Position numbers and translations under genes: made by a program. From positions 12,920,629 to 12,984,628 of the forward strand of contig NC_045149.1 of the NCBI RefSeq assembly GCF_008831285.2: a DNA stretch of 64,000 nucleotides, given 5' to 3'. The notes under the pieces are model-generated. The model had not been told where the DNA came from. It made no database searches and saw only the letters and a list, made by a program, of their open reading frames with translations. Every line of letters begins with the position of its first letter. The first letter of the stretch is position 1. Shown in pieces: positions 22,313 through 32,928 of this stretch. Source of the stretch: Nymphaea colorata. Lineage: Eukaryota > Streptophyta > Magnoliopsida > Nymphaeales > Nymphaeaceae.

Positions 22313-23400
22313 AATGCATTAGTTCATATGGTGGGTAATAAAGCGTGGCGCTTGTATTATGTTGAAAATGAGGTTAAAGTTCAAGTAATGAAAAACATTA
22401 TTGTGGATGATATATGGTGAGACAAAATTGCATACTTTTTGGATTCTATGCAGTCAATTTGGTAGATGTTGAGGTAAGCTGATAAAGATAAGCTTGTCTC
22501 ATAAAGTTTATTAAATGTAGGATAGTATGATTGAAGAAATTCAATCCGTAGTTTTTAAGCATGGGAAGAAAACAATAATTAAGAGTTTTTTTATCACATA
22601 CTTTCAATATTAATTGTAAATGGGATGAGAGCAATATTCCCCTACACAACATAGCTATTCTTTAAATCTTATACATTATACTAAAAAGTGGCTAGAAGTA
22701 GCTCTTGGATGTGTCCCTCCAAATCAAGATCATGAGATATCTAGGAATAAAATATCGTGCATGGAGAGACTTTATATAGGTTCTTATGTCAGAAAACAGG
22801 CCACTTGTGAATATTCAAGGTTTTGTATAGGTAAATTTGATGCTGAAGATGCAAATGTAGTAAGAGAAGATGAAGATATAGATCCTTTTGATTGATGGTA
22901 GATTTATGGATCAAAAAATGCTGATGCTGAAATTACTGTCATAGTCTACTATCACAATTACATCATCATATTGCAAAAGAAATTGGAGCATGTATTCTCA
23001 TACATACAATATTAAAAACAATAAACTCCTAGCAACCATGCAGAGGAATTGGTTTTCTGCACTCCAATTTGCATCTTCCTTCAGAAAAGAAAAATATAGA
23101 TATTCTATATTTGATGTCTTTGTGTTAATTTGTTGACTCAAGCATTCTTATGTTGTATTAGATTCATTGATTATATCTTCGCAGTTACTATTTTCAGCTT
23201 TTGATTTTCACATTATAATAAAATGCAAATGTGGATCATTCTAAATATTGTGACATGGACCCAAAAGAATTCAATTTAAAAAGGGTGCATGACTTATGCA
23301 CTGCTAACATGGGTTTAGTTGATGTTGTTTTTCCTTTTTCTAATGATATTTGTGATGATCTCGATGAAAGCATTGAAGATAATCAAGGTACTGATGGAAC
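22313..23400 (+). pseudogene. Degenerate hAT transposase, second part
   Basis: Continues the gene split by element E: LVHMVGNKAWRLYYVENEVK, then a long decayed middle. A recognisable dimerisation region near 22900-23060 has DPFDWW, YGSKNADAE, and NHAEELVF-type motifs in shifting frames. An acidic tail follows near 23340-23400 (DDLDESIEDNQGTDGTK). The order and spacing match BED/DUF659 hAT transposases. Many stops make it a relic. Confidence 0.68.
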
Positions 23401-23741
23401 AAAAGAATGATGAAGTGTAAAACTCAAAACTATCTATATGTATGTATATATATATATATATATATATATCCTTGCTACACCCCCACCTGCCTTTTTCTGA
23501 AAAATGTTGGACCCGCACCCCACACACATGTGACAGCTTATTAGTTTCTCATTTTATTTTATTTTTACTTAATTTTTAGAAATTTTTCTCATTTTTAATA
23601 ATTTTGTGCGACTTTCTTGAGAAAAACAACTTTGTTGAAAGGCCAAAGAGAAACCTTGTCATCGAATACCTAAGAAATATATATCCTCATTGACTGTTAC
23701 CTGTGTGACATAGCATGAGAGAGGTAAGCTAGTTTTCTATC
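23401..23741. other. Non-coding stretch with AT microsatellite
   Basis: (AT)n at about 23433-23470, then GC-poor sequence with no coding signal up to the left LTR of element 3. The last five bases, CTATC, form the left target site of element 3. Confidence 0.5.
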
Positions 23742-23925
23742 TGTTGACGATGAGGCAGGTTTTTGAATATTAAAGAACCTGACAGTTCTTTAATTATTTT
23801 CTATAACTTTCTGGTTTACAATGTAATTATGTTTTGTACCCTAATTCTCCCTTAAGTAAGGGGTTAGGGTAAGTCATCAATAAGATTTTATGTGTTTCTT
23901 TCTCTCTCTTTCTCTCACAATAACA
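23742..23925 (+). repeat. 5' LTR of element 3
   Basis: TG...CA LTR of 184 bp with the ACCCTAA...TTAGGGT hairpin at 23838-23870. The primer binding site starts at 23926. Confidence 0.9.
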
Positions 23926-24775
23926 TGGTATCAGACCCACAGACCTACGACTGTGCCATCTAGGGTTTCACGCTACTTCCCTCCTTCTCTCATTTCTCAT
24001 CTCTTCCTCCATGCTAGGGTTTCACGTCTAAAGTTCCTGCTGTTTACAAAAGAAGCAATTAGATTGTTTGGTGGAAAAGGGCTAATCACGTTTAACATGT
24101 AGAAATGTGATTAGCACCCTTGTGTTGTTGTTGAAGTCGTTAAGTTGCTGAAAAACCAAATCTGATGTCATCGTTCAGATCTAAATGTTGGGGTGTATCA
24201 GATCTGACTTAATTGCTGTCGTTGAAGAAGTTCAGGCCAGATCACGTCGCTGAGTGGTGCATCAGATCAGAACTCGCTGCAAGATCAGATCTGGCTTAGT
24301 TGCTGACATTGAAAAAGTTCAGGCGAGAGAACTTCTGATCTGCTAGGGCATTTTGATTTGCTTGGTCGTGTGGTGCCTGGTGGATCCTCACAGTTAAAGG
24401 TATGTCGTATTGGCAGGTTTGAAATCATATGGAAGGGCAGCATCGTTGAAGTCAAGTGGAGTAGGCAGGTTTCAATCCTTCCTTTTTTTTGGCAGCATCA
24501 TTGAAGTTGAGTGGAGCAGGTAGGTTCGTGTTGAAGTATGCTGTCAAACCTGTGCATGTTTGCTGCCTGCTATCTGCATCTGAAAATAGTTACCTGCTGT
24601 CTACGTCTGAAAATAGTTTGCTATTTTTTTGTTTGTGTTCAACCTGCTGCACGTTAATACATTTTGGAAGCTAAAATCTATCACTTGACTTGGCTGCCTA
24701 CATGTTTATATTGTTCCTAGTTCCACAATTTGCAGTCTACGTAAAGTGTGCAGATATTTTGTTTTGATCTATACA

Positions 24776-27700
24776 ATGGAGTAGAGGGATACTACAATTG
24801 ATATGCAAGGAGAATATAAAATATCAAGGAATCTTCTTTCATTTGGGTCTACTGTGAAGTTAGACGTCTCAAACTATGAAATCTGATCCCGTGTATTTAT
24901 GATGTCCATTAAGGGACACTGAAAGAAACATATTATTGAGGAGGAGGAACCCTTAACTAAGTCAAGAAAATATTCGACATGGGAGGAAGATAACAATATT
25001 GTTATGTCATGGATTATAAATAGCGTGCAGACACACATCACTCCTACGATTGCATATTATACTTCTGCCAAACATATGTGGGAATTTCTGAAGCAAACTT
25101 ACTCTCGCGATAAGAATATGAGCAAAATTTTGCAGGTTGAAGAAGAACTTCTTAATCTCCAACAAGGTGACTCAGATCTGGCCCAGTACTTTGCGTCAGT
25201 AAAACCAGCCTATGAAAGACTCAAAGTGCTACGTCCCCTTTGTCAGTCATGCTACAAAACTCACTTTGAGCAGCACATGGTAGCAAAATATTTAGCTGTG
25301 GTATCTCTTGATTTTGTAGCTGCCAAAGCCCAAAATGTTGACTGGGGCTGAAATTCCAGACCTTGTTGAGACCTATAGTAGGCTAAGTCGTCGTATGGCG
25401 GTGACTCTCTCTCCATCCTGAACAGATGCACCCATTAGCTGTCTCAGGAGGCTATGGGCAGACCTTAGCCATCTCAAGAAGTTATGGACAGGCCTTTAGT
25501 AGAGGGAGAGGTGGCCGTGGGTCAGGAGGTGGATGTGGTAGTTCAATGCACTTTCTGTGGAAGACTTGGGCATCTAGAAGATAGATGCTGAAATAAACAT
25601 GGTCACCCAATGAATTGAGACTCTGAGTCATCACAGGTCAAGGGTTCTGCTCATATCCCAAAGGCTTCACATGTTGAAGATAACAATACAGAATCAAATG
25701 TAGAAAAGGTCACAGTTAGTATCGGTAAATCTGAGTATGAACAACTTCTGGCTCAGAAAGTCTCCTCTTCCACCTTGGCTTCTACAATTGTGGGTAATTC
25801 TGCCTTTTCCATCACTATGCAGACCCAAAATCTAGGTATCTCATGGATTATTGATTCTAGAGCCTCCAAACGCTTTTGCAGTCAACCAAATTTATTCACT
25901 GTACTTCACCATTTTCCTCAACCTAGACAGGTGAAGCTTGCAGATGGGCGATTCTCACCTATTATCGGTTGGGGCAGTGTGAAAATTTTTTATTGTTTAA
26001 TTGTGAATAACGTGTTGTTTGCTCTTGGCTTTCCCACTCACCTTGTCTCAATTAAAGAGTTGACCCATGATTTGAACTGTAGAGTCATTTTTTATCCTGG
26101 TTCGTGTTGGTTTTAGGACTTGCAGACTGAGAGGATGATTGGTGGAGGCCATGAACGAGGGAGAGTCTATTTTCTATCTGAGCCCGTGAGTGCAGATGCT
26201 ACCTCAGTCCCATCCAAACCTACTAGTCTTCAGTGGGTGTTAAAGCTTCGTTGCTTGTTTCCTCAGCTTTCTATGTCAGAGTTACTCCAGTGCGAAGCCT
26301 GTTAACTTGGGAAGCACACTAGGAGTAGTTTTCCGTTGAGTCTTAAGTCTTTCACGTCATAGTATGTTTGAGTTCTGCAGCTATATGTATCCTTCAAAAT
26401 CTTATTATCGAAATAAAGACTCAATTTGGAGTTTCTGTTAAGTCTGTTTGCACTGACATGCTCTGGAATTCAAATCATCCAATCTTTTACAATTTTACTC
26501 AAAACATGGAATTGTTCCTCAATTCACCTGTCCACATACCTCGCAACAGAATGGTGTTGCAGAGAGAAAGCACCAACATTTGTTGGAAGTTGCTCGTACT
26601 CTCATGATACAAAGCCATGTACCATCTTATTTTGGGGGGATGCGATCCTAACTATGTGTTATCTTATTAATCGCTTACCATCCTCATCTATACTTAACAA
26701 AATTCCAATTCAAATGCTTTACCCTGATCGTCCATTGTTTCAAACTCCACCTCGTGTTTTTGGATGCATATGCTTTGTTTATATCCTTGGACCAAAGCGA
26801 GATAAACTTGCTGCCCAAGCCTGAAATGTATCTTCATTGGTTATCCCAAGAACCAAAGAGGCTACAAGTGCTTTGACCCTATCACCCAAAAAGAGTCTGT
26901 CAGTGCGGACGTCACATTCTTTGAATCTCGTTCATATTTCCCATGCCCATCTACCTCCTGCTCTAAGAGTCTCCCTCAATGCCCTTTGCCAGTACCACCT
27001 TTCCCGCTTATGTCCATTCTGAGGCCGTCATCACCACCTTGGAATCATTCTTTGGATCCTCCTTTAGTCTACTCTTGCCGACAGGGTCTCTCACATGGCT
27101 CTCCTCCATCATCCTCTCCTAAGGTAAGTGTACCTGATTCCTCACCTCTGGTTATCTCTGACTCGCAGGATCTCCCTATTGCCTTGCGGAAGGGTAAACG
27201 TCAATGCACCATCCATCCCATTTCACAGTTTGTGACTTTTGGTTATGTAAGTGACAAGGTGCGACAATTCATTCGTGTTATGTCTACTGACACTGTTCCG
27301 ACATGTCATCAACAAGCATTACTAGACCCCAATTGGTGCCAGGCTATGGAAGAGGAGATACATACTTTACAGGAATGCCACACATGGGACCTTGTTGTTC
27401 CTCCTTCTAGTTGTGATATTGTTGGCTCCAAATAGGTATTTACTGTCAAATACCATGCAGATGGGACCTTTGAACGCTATAAAGCTCGGCTGGTCGCAAA
27501 AGGGTATACTCAGACCTATGGCATTGATTTCTTTGACACCTTCTCACCAGTTGCCCGGTGAGGCACCATTCGCCTCTTGATTTCTCTTGCAGTTCACTAT
27601 GACTGGCAGATGCATCAATTGGATGTCAAAAATGCATTCTTATATGGCGATCTTGAGGAGACAGTTTATATGCAACAATCACCTGCCTTCGAGGTTCAGG

Positions 27701-28825
27701 GGGTGTGTGGGAAGGTGTGCGAAATTGCGGAAAGCCATATACGGACTGAAATAGAGTCCCCATGCATGGTTTCATAAACTATCTGATATTGCCTCACCGA
27801 GTGGATTCCAGAGGTCACCTCTTGATCATTCAATGTTTGTTAAGAAGGGAGCATTGGGAATGGTTATTTTGGCAATATATGTTGATGATATTATCTTGAC
27901 CGGCAACTATAAACGAGGTATATCTGAGACCAAGAATGTTCTTCAGAAGTACTTTGTCACAAAAGATCTTGGACACTTGAGATGTTTTCTTGGGATAGAG
28001 GTGGCTCGTAGTAAAGAAGGAATAGTTCTCTCTTAAAGAAGTACATTTTGGACTTATTGCAAGAAACAGGAATGTTGGAGGCAAAACCTGCCACCATTCC
28101 CATGAATGCACGATTGCACTTACATGATGAGTCAGAACCTGTAAAATCTAAGACGTATAGATCTTTAATTGGAAAGCTTTTTTATGTTACAGTTACAAGA
28201 TCAGATATTAGTTTTGCAATGAGAAAGTTGAGTCAGTTTATGGAGAAACCAAGGAAGATCCATTGGGAAGCTGCTTTGATGATGCTCAAATACTTAAACC
28301 TTCTCCTGGTAAAGATTACTATTTAAGAAAGGGAAAATCGTAGATGTCCAAGCCTAGAGTGATACAGACTACGCAGGATCTGTTGAAGATAGAAAATCTA
28401 CTACTGGGTTTTGTGTTTTTGTAGGAGGGAATCTTATATCTTAGAGGAGCAAGAAACAGAATGTGGTCTCACGGTCTAGCGCTGAGTCAAAATATAGGAT
28501 CATGGCTCAAACAAGAGCAGAATTGACGTGGGTCAAATCCATGCGTGAAAGCCTTGACATTCCAGTTCAACTACCTATGACAATGTTTTGTGGTAACAGG
28601 GCAGCCACCTATATTGCAAACAACCTGGTCTTTCATGAAAGAACTAAACACAATGAAGTAAACTGGCATTACATTCGTGATTTAGTTCAAGGAGGAGTGA
28701 TCTTTACAACTCATGTAGTCTATAAAAAACAAACTGTTGATATCCTTACTAAAGCTATTGCAATTAGTGAATTTTCAAAGTGTTGTAACAAGCTCAGCAT
28801 GGTAGATATTTATGCTCCAGCTTGA
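24776..28825 (+). pseudogene. Copia element 3 gag-pol, heavily disrupted
   Basis: The start ATG-GAG is followed at once by a stop. Gag motifs KILQVEEELLNLQQG and EIPDL, a damaged knuckle and protease DSRASKRFC (Gly lost) follow. Integrase lacks the HVDVWGP block through a deletion near 26340-26380, but keeps KTQFGVSVKSV and FWGDAIL. Reverse transcriptase ([34 protein letters not shown] near 27885) and RNase H (SSAESKYRIM, HERTKHNEVN) carry stops and shifts at about 27435, 27562, 27750, 28036 and 28326. It cannot make proteins. It is useful as a comparison copy for element 1 and E. Confidence 0.9.
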
Positions 28826-28832
28826 GGGGAAG

Positions 28833-29009
28833 TGTTGACGATGAGGCAGGTTTTTGAATATTAAAGAACCTGACAGTTTTTTAATTATTTTCTATGACTT
28901 CCTGGTTTACAATGTAATTATGTTTTCCACCCTAATTCTCCCAAGGGGTTAGGGCAAGTCATCAATAAGTTTTTTGTGTTTCTTTCTCTCTTTATCTCTC
29001 ACAACAACA
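28833..29009 (+). repeat. 3' LTR of element 3
   Basis: 177 bp after polypurine GAGGGGAAG. The hairpin is degraded by a small deletion (CTCCCAAGGGG replaces the CTCCCTTAAGTAAGGGG type). Followed by host CTGTC. Confidence 0.9.
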
Positions 29010-29839
29010 CTGTCTAAAGGAGAAAAGAGGGAAAATGCATGTAGTTTGAAATCTTCAAGATTTGACCCTCAATGGGACAATGTCAGAAAATTATTTTAAC
29101 AGAAAATATTTCCTGCATATGGCAGGTAAAATTGTTCATGAAAAACAGTCTTGCCCCACTAGAGCTGGCTTGTTTTCCTACAAATGCTCAGTACACCTTG
29201 AAATCTTTTTCAAGGTTATCGAATGGCCCCTTAAAGCAAACATTAGACAAAAACACTGAAAATAGTATTAAGATTGAGATAACAGAAGGGATTGGTATAT
29301 GTGAAGAAACATAGAATCTGTATGAAATCCGGAGGGAGATGCACCCCTATTCTGGTGAACATGTTACTGTGTTATCCTCAGGTGCTAGACTGCTACGTCA
29401 TTGGCTGCCTTAAAATTCATTCTCCCCAGCGTCTTAAAATGTGCAACCCTAGGTTAACAATAAACATCTGCATGGCAAATTGTGGGCTTTCAAATCTGGG
29501 GTTATGCATGATTTTTCATGGATTCTTCATAGATGTGACATAGGTGCAAAATGCTTTTCAGTTATCATTTTCTCATAACTCATTAGGCAAAATGAACTGA
29601 TCTTCTGAATTGTCTGTAAGTTAAAATACCCAATTTTTTGCTGATAATGTGGAAAGGTTCAACAGTGGGTCAAAGTTTTAATGTGTATGCTCTTAAGCTG
29701 TCTCTAAACTAAATCCGTGAAGTGATGCAATTTTAGGCTGAACAGTTTGTCTCTTCCTTATTTTGAGTTGTGTACTATGAACAGTATTTTGTATAGTCAC
29801 CATATTAATAATAAGTAATGTGTTGTTGCATTCTTCTAG
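29010..29839 (+). other. Host intron flank before KDM5-like exon
   Basis: No domain recognised. Two short open readings near 29060-29310 have potential splice borders but no family match. The segment ends in a TTCTTCTAG acceptor at 29831-29839. Confidence 0.45.
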
Positions 29840-29902
29840 GATTTCGAAGTAAATGTATCTCTGGAAGACCATTTTGTGCAGATGCCAAAGGAAACGGATA
29901 CT
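29840..29902 (+). CDS. KDM5/JMJ17-like exon before the PHD finger
   Basis: This 63-bp phase-0 exon (TCTAG acceptor, ACT|GTAAGT donor) encodes 21 residues, DFEVNVSLEDHFVQMPKET. In plant JMJ17-type proteins a similar LKEGLALNIxPEDHF segment precedes the C-terminal PHD finger. Exon size, phase and the next two exons fit one transcript. Confidence 0.72.
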
Positions 29903-30035
29903 GTAAGTGTGCAGTGGACTAACCATGCCAAGAATATATTCATCTGCATAGTCTGCATGTCGTGAAAAAAATCATATTCTGAGCCAATTTCATGTATCTT
30001 TTGAGTTATATCAATCTTTTTGAACTTGTATGCAG

Positions 30036-30131
30036 ATTGCCTGTGATTCTGGTGCTGTTGCAGGGGATGATGTCCTCAAACTTATAAAGGATGGTGAAAA
30101 TTTACCCGTTAACTGTGATAAGGAGCTCTCG
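30036..30131 (+). CDS. KDM5/JMJ17-like exon (linker to PHD)
   Basis: A 96-bp phase-0 exon, TGCAG acceptor and TCG|GTAACT donor. It encodes ACDSGAVAGDDVLKLIKDG followed by ENLPVNCDKELS. Plant JMJ17 homologues have the closely similar ADSGALGLDKVFELIxEGENLPV immediately upstream of the PHD finger, a strong family signature. Short introns flank it (29903-30035 and 30132-30275). Confidence 0.86.
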
Positions 30132-30275
30132 GTAACTTCACTTTTCTGCTTGTGCATTTATATTCATCTGTTTCTTGGATTGAGTTTCTGTCGAAAGAAT
30201 GTACTCATAACATTTTGTTGCTGGTAGAATAAATCTTCATCTGTTTTTGCAATTGACTTTACTTCTCACTTGCAG

Positions 30276-30481
30276 CAGCTCGATTCCAGCAGCATTCTTT
30301 ATTGCATTTGTCGAAAGCCTTATGATGAGAGACCAATGATTGCTTGTGATCAATGTGATGAGTGGTATCACTTTGACTGTATTAATCTACAAGGGCCACC
30401 ACCAGATAAATTTTTTTGTCGTGCCTGTGAACCAGTAGTGATGGATCTCATGTGTACTTCTCTATCACCTGATGAAGAAAG
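30276..30481 (+). CDS. KDM5/JMJ17-like exon encoding C-terminal PHD finger
   Basis: Exon of 206 bp, phase 0 in, phase 2 out (GAAAG|GTAGAT). It encodes a full C4HC3 PHD finger: CICRKPYDERPMIACDQC, then DEWYHFDC and CRACEP. PHD fingers of this type read histone H3 tails. The CICRKPYD...MIACDQCDEWYHFDC string is characteristic of the last PHD of plant KDM5/JMJ17 demethylases, nuclear H3K4 demethylases. The acceptor could be 30276 or, by slippage of one CAG, 30279. No JmjC domain is in the window; it would lie upstream. Confidence 0.9.
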
Positions 30482-30612
30482 GTAGATGAATCATTATATT
30501 TTCCTTAGGACAGCAGCATTTTATCTGGAGTTTCAATGTTGGTTGTCATTCTTTCATATGGCCTCTTCTCTGCTGAATTTGATAGACACTAATTTTATCA
30601 TTCATTGACATA
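30482..30612 (+). other. Start of an 8.2-kb host intron
   Basis: Donor GTAGAT at 30482. Unique-looking sequence until the LTR border TGTTAGG at 30613. The intron ends at 38713. Confidence 0.6.
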
Positions 30613-31012
30613 TGTTAGGATCAGGTCACCTAGCTGCACTTAGTTCTGCCACAGTTCCGGTCTGCTGCCATAGTGAAGTAAAATTTTGATAATGCCCAAC
30701 ACAAATTTCAAATATCTAACCCAAAGCTAGAGACAAGCAAAGAACACAAATCAAAGTGACCAGTCTTCATTGTCTCCAACCTGCTAGTGTAGTAGCAGCA
30801 GTATACCTTGGCCACAATATAAGAATAACAATAACTACCAAAAGAAGGGGTCAATGACTCGAAACCCTAGTTTAAAGTCCACTTGAAGCAGTAAAAGACT
30901 AAATTGCCCCTTACGAGTTATAACAGTAGGGTACTTATGACCGATTATAATAAACCTAACAAATATGACCTTTGACCAACTTAAAAGACTTTAGGACCCA
31001 TATATTTTAACT
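30613..31012 (-). repeat. 3' LTR of minus-strand copia element 5
   Basis: On the minus strand the tail of RNase H is followed by a purine tract (TTTGAGAGGCAAG) and an LTR of about 400 bp beginning TTAAAATATATGGG and ending GATCCTAACA at 30613. The start is worn (TG lost). It is related to the LTR of element 4 (TGTTAAAGTATATGG). Confidence 0.65.
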
Positions 31013-31765
31013 TGCCTCTCAAACTGGGCTTGATTAAGAGATATCATTCAAAGCTTGTCAACAAACATTCTAGATTTGGATGGTGATAAACCTTTTGCAA
31101 ATATATCAGCAGCTTGGTCTTCAGTCTTTATATGCACAAGGGATGTCAATCCTTCTTCATATGCCTTCTTGTAAAATGACAGTCGATCTCAATATGTTTT
31201 TCATTTCATGAAATTCTGGATTTTTAACAATATCGATTGCACTGATGTGGTCACAAATCAATTTAATTTTGTTGTTAGTTAGAAGTCCAACCTGTTTTTG
31301 TGGCCACCTGTTCCGAATTATTTCAACTCTAGTTTGAGTTGTAGCTTCCATACTCAATTTCAGCTGTAAATAATTCTACTTTGTTGCTTCTTACTCTTCC
31401 AATGAATCATACACTTGCCGAAGAAAACACACAGAATCTAATTGTAGAAAGTCTATCACAAATTGATCCCCCATAGTTAGCATCATAGTAGGCAATAAGT
31501 TCTCAAAAAATTTGATGAAGAGTAGAACATTATGTAATCCATTTTATCTCTTACATAACTGAAAATTCTGAACTTAACAAGAAGATGTGTTGATCTAGGT
31601 GCATTCATAAATTGACTCGCTACATGAACTGAATATGTTATATTAGGTCTAGATATGATCAGGTAAATCAAGCTCTCAAGAAGTTGTCTATGAACCATAG
31701 TATCTTGTAATTATTTTCTTTCAAAAGGTCTTAATTTTATAGTTTCCTTCCGTAGGAGTCTCTAC
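31013..31765 (-). pseudogene. Copia element 5 pol 3' end (RT end, RNase H)
   Basis: Minus strand: VETPTEGNYK at 31765, then QLLESLIYLIISRPNITYSV and SQFMNAPRSTHL (end of reverse transcriptase). A damaged RNase H follows (KSKKQQ, LICDHISAIDIVKNPEFHE). Stops and shifts throughout. The element is truncated at 31765, where an end of the hAT-2 family begins. Confidence 0.75.
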
Positions 31766-31815
31766 CTATGTCACATGGGTAAGGGTATGGGTGTCGGTAT
31801 GGATACGGGTATAGA
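31766..31815. mobile_element. Truncated hAT-2 end
   Basis: CTATGTCACATGGGTAAGGG at 31766, followed by GGGTATGGG/GGTATGG units, matches the left ends of the hAT-2 elements at 32929 and 57147. No opposite terminus or target duplication was found, so only one end survives. Sequence 31816-31892 is unassigned. Confidence 0.6.
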
Positions 31816-31892
31816 CTACAGAGCATTGTCAGAAGATTTGAGTATAACGACACCACTGTACATATGGTGCAAGTCATTTTCATCATATGTGG

Positions 31893-32110
31893 TGTTAAAG
31901 TATATGGTTTCTTTAGTCCCTTCAGTTTTGCAAAGCCCTTACGTGTCCAACTTATGTTTTGCAAAGCCCTTACCTGTCCAACTTATGTTTTAAGGTCTAA
32001 TCGGTATAACCTGTATAAGTGAAGGACATGATAGTCTTTACTGTACTTCTAAGTGAGCCTAGGGCATTGGCTGTAGCTGTGTATCTGGAGCTGCTTGAAT
32101 ATGATGAAAT
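31893..32110 (+). repeat. 5' LTR of copia element 4, truncated and rearranged
   Basis: TGTTAAAGTATATGGTTTC matches the start of the LTR at 37754. This copy has a tandem duplication of a unit of about 32 bp (GCAAAGCCCTTA...TATGTTTT, about 31931-31991). It lacks an internal segment and is cut at 32110 by a hAT-1 end. Confidence 0.72.
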
Positions 32111-32341
32111 CAATGTTGTAAAAGGTGTTGCGTAACGCGTATCGGTTGGGCCTACCTATACACGGTATTGACGTATCTCATACGTAGCATAGCATATCGT
32201 AAAATTAATTTCTTTAATTTAAAAAACTATTAAAAATTAGAAAAAATAAGGAAATCATAAAAAATCCGAAAAAAATAAACGGAAAATCAGAACAAAATCA
32301 AGAAAAATGTATTCAATATAAACAAAAATCATTATACATAA
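32111..32341. mobile_element. Truncated hAT-1 element
   Basis: CAATGTTGTAAAAGG at 32111 differs by one base from the hAT-1 terminus. The next 230 bp align along the left part of the 749-bp copy at 2727 (CGTATCGGT, CTACCTATAC, AAAATTAATT, TCAAGAAAAAT, ATACATAAG). The other end is missing; the break is at ATACATAAG near 32341, where gag sequence of element 4 begins. Confidence 0.75.
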
Positions 32342-32928
32342 GCAAATGATAGACGACCTTGCTATGATGCTTCCAAATATGAGATGTGCAAAGTGTAAGC
32401 AGTGTTTGGAATGTGTAAGTATAATTATGTTTGAAAATGCCTAAGATATTTGGGAATAACTTAGATTGATGTGTATGTTCAGTCAAATAGGCAAGAAGAT
32501 ACCAATTAGCCCAAGATTTGAAAAGTTTGAGGCATGGAGATGAATCTATTCAAGTCTTTTTTGGTGGAATTTAAGCAAATGACAGACGATCTTGTTATGA
32601 TGCTTCCAAATATGAGATGTGCAAAGTGTAAGCAGTGTTGAGAATGTAGGAAGATGGAACGGATGCAAGGGACCAGCAATAATGTCATAGATTTTTTTAG
32701 TGGCTTTAAGATCTAAATTTGAAATGTAAGAAGTGGAATTCTTCATCGTCAAACCTTACCTTCTTTAGTTCAATTTATTTCAGAACTTATGGCAGAAGAG
32801 ACTAAAAATAAGTCTCTAGGAGGAAAGAGTATAGAAGAGTCAGTTCTTTCAGTGACTAAACAGTTTGGTGGAAAAGGAGGCAGTAGAAAATTTTTTGAAA
32901 GGAGAAGAGATATGAACAATGTTCTATG
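32342..32928 (+). pseudogene. Copia element 4 gag, N-terminal relic
   Basis: Readings in shifting frames: IWNNLRLMY, SNRARRYQLAQDLKSL, FLVEFKQMTDDLV, FISELMAEETKNKSLGGK and SRKFFERRRDMNN, typical of copia gag. A segment of about 75 bp is duplicated (32341-32415 and 32574-32648), once at the hAT-1 break. The relic stops at the hAT-2 insertion; the zinc knuckle resumes at 34214. Confidence 0.7.

Larger units (their letters stand above)
23742..29009 (+). mobile_element. Full-length but decayed copia (element 3)
   Basis: LTRs 23742-23925 (184 bp) and 28833-29009 (177 bp) share TGTTGACGATGAGGCAGG starts and CAACA-type ends. The flanks CTATC (23737-23741) and CTGTC (29010-29014) are a target duplication with one mismatch. 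Primer site TGGTATCAGACCC follows the 5' LTR. Same family as element 1 and related to E, but clearly older by LTR differences and disrupted coding. Confidence 0.92.
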
